A DNA stretch of 15,459 bases from contig UQFY01000026.1 in NCBI GenBank assembly GCA_900540385.1, positions 1 through 15,459 of the forward strand. The letters run 5' to 3'. The translations under genes and the position numbers were made by a program. The number at the start of each line of letters is the position of its first letter. The first letter of the stretch is position 1. The DNA comes from an uncultured Mollicutes bacterium. Its GTDB lineage: Bacteria > Bacillota_I > Bacilli_A > RFN20 > CAG-826. The notes beneath the pieces were generated by a model that saw nothing but the letters and a program-made list of their open reading frames with translations, was not told where the DNA came from and searched no databases. Below are positions 1 through 5,887 of the stretch, piece by piece.

Positions 1-19
1 CGTTTACGACCAAATAAAG

Positions 20-106
20 GGAAATTTCGTCTATAAACCCACCAAAAAATGAACCACAGCAAAAATGTGGTGTTTTTTTGTGGGAATAGACTCAAATAGA
101 ATTTCC
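20..106. repeat. long imperfect palindrome
   Basis: Nested complementary arms share one centre: GGAAATT (20-26) with AATTTCC (100-106), GTCTAT (29-34) with ATAGAC (86-91), CCCAC (38-42) with GTGGG (80-84), an A-run (44-49) with a T-run (73-79), and ACCACA (53-58) with TGTGGT (66-71). The arms are read directly from the sequence. The innermost part doubles as a terminator hairpin. Whether the whole unit acts as RNA, as DNA, or is the end of an unseen element cannot be told from this window. Confidence 0.6.
53..79 (+). terminator. rho-independent terminator, plus strand
   Basis: ACCACA, a 7-nt loop and TGTGGT, then G and seven T. It would end a plus-strand transcript entering from left of the window, opposite to every gene seen here. 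The flanking A-run and T-run give it some bidirectional character. Confidence 0.5.
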
Positions 107-116
107 TAGTCAATAG

Positions 117-171
117 AAAAACCGCTAAATACCCAGGAAATGCAGTAGTTTTTGAGTAAAAAGCGGTTTTT
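117..171 (-). terminator. probable terminator of the MATE gene
   Basis: A perfect 10-bp inverted repeat, AAAAACCGCT (117-126) and AGCGGTTTTT (162-171), has a 35-nt loop. It starts 23 nt past the stop of the minus-strand transporter gene. The stem ends in a T-run on either strand, so it may serve convergent transcripts. The long loop makes it weaker than a classical terminator. Confidence 0.5.
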
Positions 172-194
172 GTTTTTTCCTTTTAAAACGTTAA

Positions 195-1502
195 CTAGAT
201 GGTTTGTTGTTTCTTAAGTTCCATCCTCAGGAACACTTTCTCTTCAACGAGTGATACTGCCCAGTGGACAACATTCCCAACACCAAACATAACGATAATC
301 ATATCCATAGACATAGTTACTGCTTTTGTTTGATAGAGGATGAACCATATTCCGTAATAGACAATATTGCAGATCAATGAGTTGATCGCGTTGTATTTCG
401 TCTTGCCCATACCAACAAATATAGCGTCTGGTATTTGAGAAAATGCATAGGCCACATAGAAGCCCAAATTCTTTAAAACTATTTCAAATATATAACCAGG
501 ATTATCTAGTCCTTCTACTGTTCCAAAGAACCATTGATATGTAGGAATTAAGCTAAACCAAATGATAATGACAAAAACAGTTAATGAATAATAATTGAGC
601 TGTTTTAATTTATAGCCATTTTCTCCTGTATCTTTTCTAATGATTTCCACCATACAGGTAATTGGAATTAAAAGCCATCCCCATATGAAGTTGTTTGATA
701 CCCAGTAATTGCCAGATTCTGAAACGGCATTAACCATTCTAACAATCATTAATGCATAAATGATGTTATCTAAGAATTGTTGGCCACCGGCGAATAAGCC
801 AATTCTTCCCCAATCTTTTAAATGAGGAAGGTCATCTTTATTAAACTTTCCTGGTCTTAATTGTTTGATAACAATAAGTATTGCTATGCCCAAACCACCC
901 ATAATGGTGTTAGCAATGATATTGCTTACGGCAATGCCATCAATTCCCATACTAGGAACTAAAGCAAAGTCTGAGAGTAACGCTAAGAGGATTTTGACCA
1001 CTAAGAAGGCATACATATATCTGGATTTATCAACAACCAAGAACACGACATTCACATAGCTGAAGATAATTCCAATCATGAATGCGATGGTTTCTAAAGA
1101 TAGATATCGATAAGCCGCTCCGACATCAATTTCATTAGGATTCATATAAGAAACAATATGGATGCCATAAAAGAACGTTCCTAATGAGAACAAAGCGTAT
1201 AGACCTATGACTATAATTCCTAATTTAAATACTACTTTGTTAGAGTCTTCTCTTTTGTGTGCCTTAGATAGTACTGAATACATAGGCACGATTAAGAAGG
1301 CACAGATGGTTTCATCAATGAGATCAAACCACTCCATTTGCCCCACTATGTCTAGAGCGCCTGGATTAGCGGTTGAGGTAATTAGCTTTGTAATAATTGT
1401 TTGATAGATAGCAGGCACCAAAGCTAATAAGCAAAGCGCCAAATACATCTTCCAGTCGAATTGTTTGAAATCCGACCACCATTTCTTCACTTTTTCTTTC
1501 AT
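195..1502 (-). CDS. MATE-family membrane transporter
   Basis: A 435-residue, very hydrophobic protein with about a dozen membrane segments in two halves separated by a polar stretch around residues 215-232. This is the length and layout of MATE (NorM/DinF) cation-coupled exporters, which move drugs or metabolites out of the cell. The C-terminal half has the typical glycine-rich turn GMGKTKYNAINS (364-375) before a membrane helix. The N-terminus is short and basic with no separate signal peptide. The ATG has a good ribosome site, AAAGGAG, 9 nt upstream. It is the last minus-strand gene on the left, about 490 nt from the Fic gene, with terminators between, so it is probably its own transcription unit. 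Family assignment rests on overall pattern. The substrate cannot be inferred, and a polysaccharide-flippase relative is the main alternative. Confidence 0.72.
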   Translation of the reverse strand: MKEKVKKWWSDFKQFDWKMYLALCLLALVPAIYQTIITKLITSTANPGALDIVGQMEWFDLIDETICAFLIVPMYSVLSKAHKREDSNKVVFKLGIIVIGLYALFSLGTFFYGIHIVSYMNPNEIDVGAAYRYLSLETIAFMIGIIFSYVNVVFLVVDKSRYMYAFLVVKILLALLSDFALVPSMGIDGIAVSNIIANTIMGGLGIAILIVIKQLRPGKFNKDDLPHLKDWGRIGLFAGGQQFLDNIIYALMIVRMVNAVSESGNYWVSNNFIWGWLLIPITCMVEIIRKDTGENGYKLKQLNYYSLTVFVIIIWFSLIPTYQWFFGTVEGLDNPGYIFEIVLKNLGFYVAYAFSQIPDAIFVGMGKTKYNAINSLICNIVYYGIWFILYQTKAVTMSMDMIIVMFGVGNVVHWAVSLVEEKVFLRMELKKQQTI

Positions 1503-1707
1503 GAAAAAAGTCTCCTTTCTCGCTCAAGAAATTAATAACACCAGTCATGGCCGAACCAACAAAAATGAGGAGAAACATCTAAGTTAAATTCGTTTGTTAC
1601 AATTTCTAAACAATATAATTACATCACACTTCTTCGATTTCAAGCGAGGACATGTTCCCATAAGCAAAGTTACTTAAGCAAATCTCTACTTGCTCGCGTT
1701 CGGAGAG

Positions 1708-1740
1708 AAAAAAAACACTAAAGGCTATTTTCAGCCTAGG
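1708..1740 (-). terminator. terminator-like hairpin upstream of MATE gene
   Basis: On the minus strand AGGCT, a six-base loop and AGCCT are followed after six bases by eight T. It lies just downstream of the stronger 1774-1806 hairpin and 200 nt before the MATE start. It could be a backup terminator, or an attenuator if a promoter lies between the two. Confidence 0.4.
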
Positions 1741-1773
1741 GCTCTCACTCAAATTTGAATATGCCTCTGATAT

Positions 1774-1806
1774 GAAAAAAGCCCGGAAATTATTGCTTTT
1801 CAGGCT
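1774..1806 (-). terminator. rho-independent terminator of the Fic gene
   Basis: On the minus strand AGCCTGAAAA, a short loop and TTTCCGGGCT form a stem of about nine pairs with one G-T pair and one mismatch, followed by a T-run. It lies about 185 nt past the Fic stop codon. Confidence 0.7.
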
Positions 1807-1990
1807 TCAATATTTCATTATTATTTCACTATTTTTTCACTATTTTTAAATATAAAAGTTCATTCTAAAATTCAATTTATAGTTCAATCTAAAGAGCATA
1901 AAAGGCATAATTGGCAGTTCGTAGTTGAGACTATTTAAATTCCATATCGGTCGCTAATGCTTGTTACCAAATATCATCATCGGCTTTTCT

Positions 1991-3031
1991 CTATTTTCTA
2001 TAATACATTGCGTCTTTATAAGAACCGATTTTAATGATTTTGCCTTCTTTAAGTAATTTAGAAAGAACCATCTCAATTAATTGTTCACTTGTATCTGGTA
2101 ATTGATCTCGTATTGTTCTTTTAGAAATAGGAATAAAAGCATTCAACAAAAGCGCTTCTATTCTTTCTGATTTAGACAACTTCTTATCAATTTGAGAAAA
2201 GACGTTCTTGTCTAATTTTGTATAGCATTCGTAAAGAATTTGAATCATATATAGTATAAATGGTTCGTAATTGTTTTTACCATTTTGCCAATCAATAGAT
2301 GATTCTTGAAGAGTACGATAGTATTCACCTTTATTCTCATTAATCATGTTTTCAATTGAAACAAATCTTCCAATATCAAAGCCGCGTTTATATAAAAGAA
2401 GTAACGTTAATAATCTAGACATTCTTCCGTTGCCATCATCGAATGGGTGAACGCAAAGAAAGTCCAATATAAAACACGGAATTAACAATAACGGATTTAT
2501 ATTTGGATTATGGCTTGCTTCGTTAAAAGCAATTAGCATTTGATCAATTGATTCTTCGACGTCTTTTGGTGCAGCAGGAACAAAAACAACATATTTTTTG
2601 CCGTTTTTAGTCTCGCTGATGAAGTTAGGTTCTTTTTTAAATCTACCTTTGTTCTCGCCTTCAGCAAGATCTAACAATTGTTTATGAAGTGATAATATGG
2701 TCGTTTTATCAAAGATAATTTTCTCATAAAAAGTATGTATATTAATTAAAACGTTTCTATAACCAATAATTTCCTTTTCTGGATGGTTAAAAGCCTTATT
2801 GTCACCCGCAGCAATTTCATCGATACGCTTTTCTGTCGTATGAATATTTTCAATAGCGTTACTGCCTTTGATTGAATCTCTAATAGCTTTCTCTTTTAAC
2901 TTATTAAAAAGTTTTGGGTTGCTATTCAATCGCACACTTTCCTTGCCTTTAATATCATAAATAAGAGCGGTGAGATTTAACAATTTGGTAGGGACTTGAT
3001 TTTCCAAAAATGAATAGTCGAATTTTCTCAT
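1991..3031 (-). CDS. Fic-family protein (probable AMP transferase) with C-terminal winged helix
   Basis: A 346-residue protein with the complete Fic signature HPFDDGNGRMSR (195-206). His195 is the expected catalytic base and the following loop the phosphate-binding anion hole. Fic enzymes usually transfer AMP from ATP to a hydroxyl on a target protein. An inhibitory-helix motif (S/T)xxxE(G/N) is visible N-terminal to the Fic core as SNAIEN (57-62), fitting the class of Fic proteins that hold themselves inactive through their own N-terminus. Residues about 285-346 look like a winged-helix DNA-binding tail. This is the domain order of the common cytosolic Fic/DUF4172-like proteins of roughly 330-380 residues. 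The ATG has only a weak ribosome site (AAAGG, 3 nt away). No partner antitoxin is adjacent, as expected with a built-in inhibitory helix. The target is unknown. Confidence 0.88.
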   Translation of the reverse strand: MRKFDYSFLENQVPTKLLNLTALIYDIKGKESVRLNSNPKLFNKLKEKAIRDSIKGSNAIENIHTTEKRIDEIAAGDNKAFNHPEKEIIGYRNVLINIHTFYEKIIFDKTTILSLHKQLLDLAEGENKGRFKKEPNFISETKNGKKYVVFVPAAPKDVEESIDQMLIAFNEASHNPNINPLLLIPCFILDFLCVHPFDDGNGRMSRLLTLLLLYKRGFDIGRFVSIENMINENKGEYYRTLQESSIDWQNGKNNYEPFILYMIQILYECYTKLDKNVFSQIDKKLSKSERIEALLLNAFIPISKRTIRDQLPDTSEQLIEMVLSKLLKEGKIIKIGSYKDAMYYRK

Positions 3032-3055
3032 TAACCTTTTCTCTTTTCTGCTTAA

Positions 3056-3083
3056 ATTATAACTTATATTAGGCAGTAAACAA
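3056..3083 (-). promoter_or_regulatory. sigma-A type promoter of the Fic gene
   Basis: On the minus strand TTGTTT (3078-3083), a 16-nt spacer and a perfect TATAAT (3056-3061). The predicted transcript starts about 18 nt before the Fic ATG. Confidence 0.6.
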
Positions 3084-3138
3084 CAATTTTTGGGTAGTAA
3101 TTTATATGCAAAAATGCGAAACTTTTTAAGATGAAAAT

Positions 3139-3176
3139 GTTAGTTTTCGTTTCACATTTTTAGTTTTCGAACTAAC
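3139..3176. repeat. spaced repeat upstream of the Fic promoter
   Basis: TAGTTTTCG occurs exactly twice, at 3141-3149 and 3161-3169, so the copies are 20 bp apart, two helical turns. The unit is also bounded by GTTAG (3139-3143) and CTAAC (3172-3176), giving partial dyad symmetry. It lies about 55 bp upstream of the Fic -35 box and could be a protein-binding site. This is inference only. Confidence 0.35.
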
Positions 3177-3407
3177 CAATCTTTTTCGGCCTTTTGAATC
3201 AAACTATTCACCCGTTTTTGCCAAATTTCGGGCCGGAAGACGGTTTTCCAGGTTGGTTGCGTGGTTGCGCTGTATTCCGAAAACGCAAAAAATCAGAAAT
3301 CGTAATTTCACGGAAAAAACGATGATTACGGGTTTCCAGATCTGTTCCTCCATGCGAGCAAAGGCCTTATTTTTATCGCTTTACTGCCATTTGAAACGTT
3401 TTTGCAA

Positions 3408-3458
3408 CAAAAAAGGATTTCCAATCTTTTCGCGAAGTAAGAAATCCTTCATTTTTTT
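3408..3458. terminator. bidirectional terminator-like hairpin
   Basis: AGGATTTC (3414-3421) and GAAATCCT (3441-3448) form an 8-bp stem whose loop contains TCGCGA. On the minus strand six T follow, and on the plus strand a seven-T run lies at 3452-3458. It would end minus-strand transcription arriving from the AlbA_2 module before the Fic promoter. Confidence 0.55.
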
Positions 3459-3502
3459 GATTTCTGGCTGCTTTTATCCGTTTTTTGGCTCAACAACACC
3501 CA

Positions 3503-3516
3503 TGCCATAAATGGCA
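3503..3516. promoter_or_regulatory. operator-like palindrome, second copy
   Basis: TGCCATAAATGGCA differs at one position from TGCCATAATTGGCA found over the AlbA_2 promoter (5502-5515). A further TGGCACT half-site pair lies at 3512-3518 and 3533-3539. No intact gene starts beside it, so it may be a leftover promoter region of a lost paralogue. Confidence 0.4.
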
Positions 3517-3671
3517 CTATTTTGACACCGATTGGCACTGGAAATGGGAGTGACCATAAGTTCGTGTAATTCGACATGATGGCCATTGCTTGCTGGGCTC
3601 TCGGCAAGCAAAAGCCGCATAGCCATTATGATTGTTTTGCTTATAAAAGTACTCAAATTCAAGGATTTTCT

Positions 3672-3826
3672 CTAATTTCGGTTCATCTTGCGTTGTAGCA
3701 ACACCACCGTCTCAACATGCATCGTTCCCACGTAAAATACGTGTTTACGGGACCGAGGCAGGCTACGGAATAGACATGTCCACTGACGTGTGATTTTTCA
3801 CATGTCTACTGGATGGTGAATACGAG
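3672..3826 (-). pseudogene. remnant of an rlmD-type 3' end (copy A)
   Basis: Read on the minus strand, 3719-3672 encodes HVETVVLLQRKMNRN and a TAG stop. This matches the C-terminal signature of RlmD/TrmA-family methyltransferases and the end of the intact gene in this window (HVETIVALTRKNG). DNA matching the codons for PVDM lies upstream at 3800-3812, and GTGGACATGT (VDM) at 3774-3783, but with about 50 extra bases and a frame change before HVET. No start or methyltransferase core is present. It is a gene-end duplicate, best explained as an old attachment site. Confidence 0.75.
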
Positions 3827-3869
3827 ATCCCTAGTATGAGGAAACTAATGAAACAGAAAAGTTATAGCA

Positions 3870-4082
3870 TTACATGATTTCCCAACGACCTGATTTTCCG
3901 CTTCCGATATAGCGGACGGACTTGACCTGGTTCATATACCTCCGGGTCCTTCTTGGCGAAACGCCGAAGTACTCCGCGATTCCCCTCGTGATTCTTTCGT
4001 TGCTCTTTATGAGCTTTTTGAGTTCCTCTTTATTGAAAGAAGGATGAGTGCCATTGAGTGACATCGCATTCATTGAGTGCAA
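3870..4082 (-). pseudogene. winged-helix fragment related to the AlbA_2 protein tail
   Basis: Seventy codons open from a TTG at 4082, or from ATGs at 4073 and 4064. No ribosome site is visible before any of them. Residues 13-70 contain ITRGIAEYFGVSPRRTRRYM followed by GSGKSGRWEIM at the end. These align with the tail of the neighbouring AlbA_2 protein, which has SLSDAGDRMGISRRTASRIV and ends GSWKIVK. Both also contain an LNGT stretch just before. It starts 37 nt after the AlbA_2 stop. The likeliest reading is the surviving 3' end of a second AlbA_2-type gene whose front was deleted. A small stand-alone DNA-binding regulator translated by coupling is the alternative. Confidence 0.55.
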
Positions 4083-4119
4083 AACGGCTCTTACGCCAAC
4101 AAGGATTTATCAAAAATGT

Positions 4120-5460
4120 TTATTTGACGATTTTCCAGCTTCCCTGCTTTTTTGATCCTTTCCTCTCGACGATTCCTTTATCCTGAAGCGATGCGACGAT
4201 TCTCGAAGCGGTCCTTCTGGATATCCCCATCCTGTCGCCAGCGTCAGACAACGATATGCTTGGGTTAGAAAGAAGGATGCCGAGTAAAGTGAGCTCGTTG
4301 GCCGTAAGATTATCGTTTTTTAATGTGCCATTTAATGTGCCATTTAATGTGCCACGATTCTTCATGACCTTCTTGTTGAAAGGGATGGTGACCTGAATGA
4401 ATCCGTCCTGGATGTCGAAGGCTTCCTTGCCATAGGCGGAGATGATCTTCACGGTTCCATGGCCGGTTTTCTCCGTAATTTCCAAATCCTGGAAGACTCT
4501 CATCAGAGCGAGGTTTCTAGGAACGCTGATTCCCTGAAGGAACCGTTCCTTCGTCTGGGAATACGGCATTCCGCCATAAGAAAGTATTTCAAGCCTGTCA
4601 TCGAACATGCAGAAAAGAGGCTCGCTGATGTTCCAGTCGTTATGTACGAAGGCGTTGATGATTGCCTCATCGACGGCATCCATATCATAAAGATAAGTCT
4701 CTTTCCTAGGTCTTACCGTTGTATCGACCATGCAGACATTCTCGGCCTGAAGTCTCGTTTTCAAAGCGAAATAGGAATTGATGACTGACTGCCTTCCGAA
4801 GTCGTTTCTCTCAGACATGGAAGTTTTGTCCTTTCCCCTGAATTTGGCGAATATGATATGCAGGTTGTTTTTGTCGGAGAGAAGCTCGGCCAACTGATTG
4901 TATTCGCCATTCTCCATGAGAAGATTGTAGTTTATGGCAAAAGAATCATCATTGATATGGAAGCCTTTCGTTGAAAGAGCAATCTTCAAAGATGTGAATG
5001 TGATATCACCATAGGCTGCTTTTCTTTTGGTCATGTAATCGTTGGAGGATTCAAATCTCTTCTTATATCTCATCTCAATTTCCATCACCGGCATCTCTTT
5101 CGTGGTAGAGCCGATTCTTACCGAACACCCCGCTTGAGAGAAGCCATATTTCTTAATGCAGTAAAGGGAATGGAAGCCTCGCATGACGGTTATCTCCACG
5201 ATTTCCTTGCCTTCCCTAATCAGAATTGCCGTCTTAACCAGATTCGTCGGGAGCGGCTCAATCTGGTTGGTGATGATGTCGCTTATCTTTCTCTGCGTCT
5301 CATCAACGGAACGGACACCACATATCGTCTTGTCATTATTCACACCGATAAAGATTCTTCCTCCGTGTGCATTGAGGAATGCGACAATCTCTCTTGTGAT
5401 CGTATCGTTGTTGAAAGAAGATTTGAATTCATTCTCCTCGGATTCTGAAAACTCAAACAT
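4120..5460 (-). CDS. AlbA_2 (Schlafen-type) and HATPase-like DNA-binding regulator
   Basis: A 446-residue protein with three parts. Residues about 4-130 form an AlbA_2 domain: E-x-EFK near residue 10, then TREIVAFLNAHGGRIFIGV (21-40). Residues about 260-360 carry the GHKL/HATPase_c_4 pattern of the RecG-like regulator group: EAIINAFVHNDW (265-276), DDRLEILSYGG (287-297) and KTGHGTVKI (331-339). Residues 385-446 are a winged helix with recognition-helix sequence MGISRRTASRIV. A linker repeats NGTL (373-380) from a 12-bp DNA repeat. Such proteins are usually annotated as transcriptional regulators or RecG-related and are common in mobile islands; their ligand is mostly unknown. The ATG has AGGAGG 9 nt upstream. 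A promoter with an overlapping palindrome precedes it, suggesting autoregulation. Copies of an rlmD-type gene end flank the module on both sides. Confidence 0.85.
   Translation of the reverse strand: MFEFSESEENEFKSSFNNDTITREIVAFLNAHGGRIFIGVNNDKTICGVRSVDETQRKISDIITNQIEPLPTNLVKTAILIREGKEIVEITVMRGFHSLYCIKKYGFSQAGCSVRIGSTTKEMPVMEIEMRYKKRFESSNDYMTKRKAAYGDITFTSLKIALSTKGFHINDDSFAINYNLLMENGEYNQLAELLSDKNNLHIIFAKFRGKDKTSMSERNDFGRQSVINSYFALKTRLQAENVCMVDTTVRPRKETYLYDMDAVDEAIINAFVHNDWNISEPLFCMFDDRLEILSYGGMPYSQTKERFLQGISVPRNLALMRVFQDLEITEKTGHGTVKIISAYGKEAFDIQDGFIQVTIPFNKKVMKNRGTLNGTLNGTLKNDNLTANELTLLGILLSNPSISLSDAGDRMGISRRTASRIVASLQDKGIVERKGSKKQGSWKIVK
4320..4355. repeat. 12-bp tandem repeat encoding NGTL
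   Basis: The unit TAATGTGCCATT occurs nearly three times in tandem inside the AlbA_2 gene and encodes the linker Asn-Gly-Thr-Leu units. Such slippage-prone linkers are typical of this family. Each unit contains TGGCAC on the minus strand, which is also the half-site of the palindromes at 3503 and 5502. Confidence 0.7.
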
Positions 5461-5497
5461 AAATCAGCACCTCCTATTTATGTCATTATTTAATTTT

Positions 5498-5526
5498 ATT
5501 ATGCCATAATTGGCATTTTAAAACAA
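5498..5526 (-). promoter_or_regulatory. AlbA_2 promoter with overlapping operator palindrome
   Basis: On the minus strand TTGTTT (5521-5526), a 17-nt spacer and CATAAT (5498-5503). The perfect inverted repeat TGCCATAATTGGCA (5502-5515) lies across the spacer and the edge of the -10 box, where a bound protein would block RNA polymerase. The winged-helix protein encoded downstream is the obvious candidate repressor, by inference. Confidence 0.6.
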
Positions 5527-5673
5527 GTGAATACTCCGAACAACAAGCCTATTTTTTAAGGAATAACGAGTGTCTTATATTATCTATCAATTTTTCCGAA
5601 AATCCGATTTCCATCATAAGTTTGTCCTACCACTACATCGGGATTCCACTCGTTGATTAAACAATTTTTTTGG

Positions 5674-5816
5674 CTATTTTCGACAGAGCAACGTGATGCA
5701 CTCAACATGCATAGATTAGACGCGAGGAACATGACCATACATACGATGAACCGCATAGAAGGAACATATCAACTGGAAGCATTTTTCAAGAGGTCTACTG
5801 GAAGCTTCAATCGACG
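5674..5816 (-). pseudogene. remnant of an rlmD-type 3' end (copy B)
   Basis: On the minus strand, 5709-5674 encodes HVECITLLCRK and a TAG stop, the RlmD/TrmA C-terminal pattern. The 16-mer GGAACATATCAACTGG (5761-5776), codons for PVDMF, is identical to 9876-9891 in the intact rlmD of this window. As in copy A, a second CCAGTAGAC (PVD) copy lies a little further on (5789-5801), and about 50 extra bases separate PVDMF from HVEC. Copies A and B match each other best over 3771-3826 and 5760-5816. There is no core domain or start codon. Confidence 0.78.
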
Positions 5817-5887
5817 TTAGTCGTGTGAGGATTCATATCAAAAAAGCAAATTGAAATCTTTACGTTTAATTTCAGATATTTAAAACA

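Larger units (their letters stand above)
1503..1990. other. 488-nt intergenic region between Fic and MATE genes
   Basis: It contains two hairpins with T-runs reading on the minus strand (1774-1806 and 1708-1740), then about 200 nt of leader before the MATE start. A possible MATE promoter is TTGAAA (1638-1643), 16 nt, TAATTA (1616-1621), which is weak. Two TTTCACTATTTT-type direct repeats lie near 1825-1846. A sequence AGGCATAATTGGCA at 1903-1916 resembles the palindrome upstream of the AlbA_2 gene but is imperfect. No riboswitch class was recognised and no convincing small gene is present. Confidence 0.5.
3084..3869. other. gene-poor segment with decayed sequence
   Basis: About 790 nt without an intact gene. 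On the minus strand, 3190-3450 stays in one reading frame with very few stops, and 3474-3662 is open for 62 codons from a TTG with no ribosome site. Neither has a recognisable fold. The segment also holds a terminator-like hairpin (3408-3458), a TGCCATAAATGGCA palindrome (3503-3516) and the rlmD-like 3' end remnant (3672-3826). It reads as the worn end of an integrated element. Confidence 0.45.
5461..5887. other. 427-nt gap between AlbA_2 and NTPase genes
   Basis: It contains the AlbA_2 promoter and palindrome (5498-5526), about 150 nt of AT-rich sequence with nothing recognised, the rlmD-type end remnant (5674-5816), and a weak AT-rich hairpin near 5851-5873 with six T at 5840-5845 on the minus strand that may end the NTPase transcript. 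Confidence 0.5.

Noticed and set aside
1366..1578. 70-codon frame overlapping the MATE start
   Set aside because: No ribosome site and it overlaps the transporter coding region in another frame, whereas the MATE ATG has a good AAAGGAG.
1645..1657. GACATGTTCCCA on the plus strand reads DMFP, like the rlmD PVDMFP codons
   Set aside because: It is in the opposite orientation to the other three copies, has no HVET tail nearby and is only 12 bases long; chance is sufficient.
1503..1770. Guanidine, purine or other riboswitch in the MATE leader
   Set aside because: Hairpins are present but none of the conserved core sequences I know for these classes could be found.
3253..3510. 85-codon plus-strand frame in the gene-poor segment
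   Set aside because: Composition looks like the antisense of the decayed minus-strand frames; no ribosome site or recognisable motif.
4320..4355. Short tandem repeats considered as a CRISPR or minisatellite
   Set aside because: Units are 12 bp, contiguous, in frame, and encode the NGTL linker of the AlbA_2 protein.
4459..4788. 109-codon plus-strand open frame opposite the AlbA_2 gene
   Set aside because: It is antisense to a well-supported gene, with no family resemblance; the same applies to plus-strand frames at 5134-5509, 8670-8939, 14128-14364 and 14828-15329.
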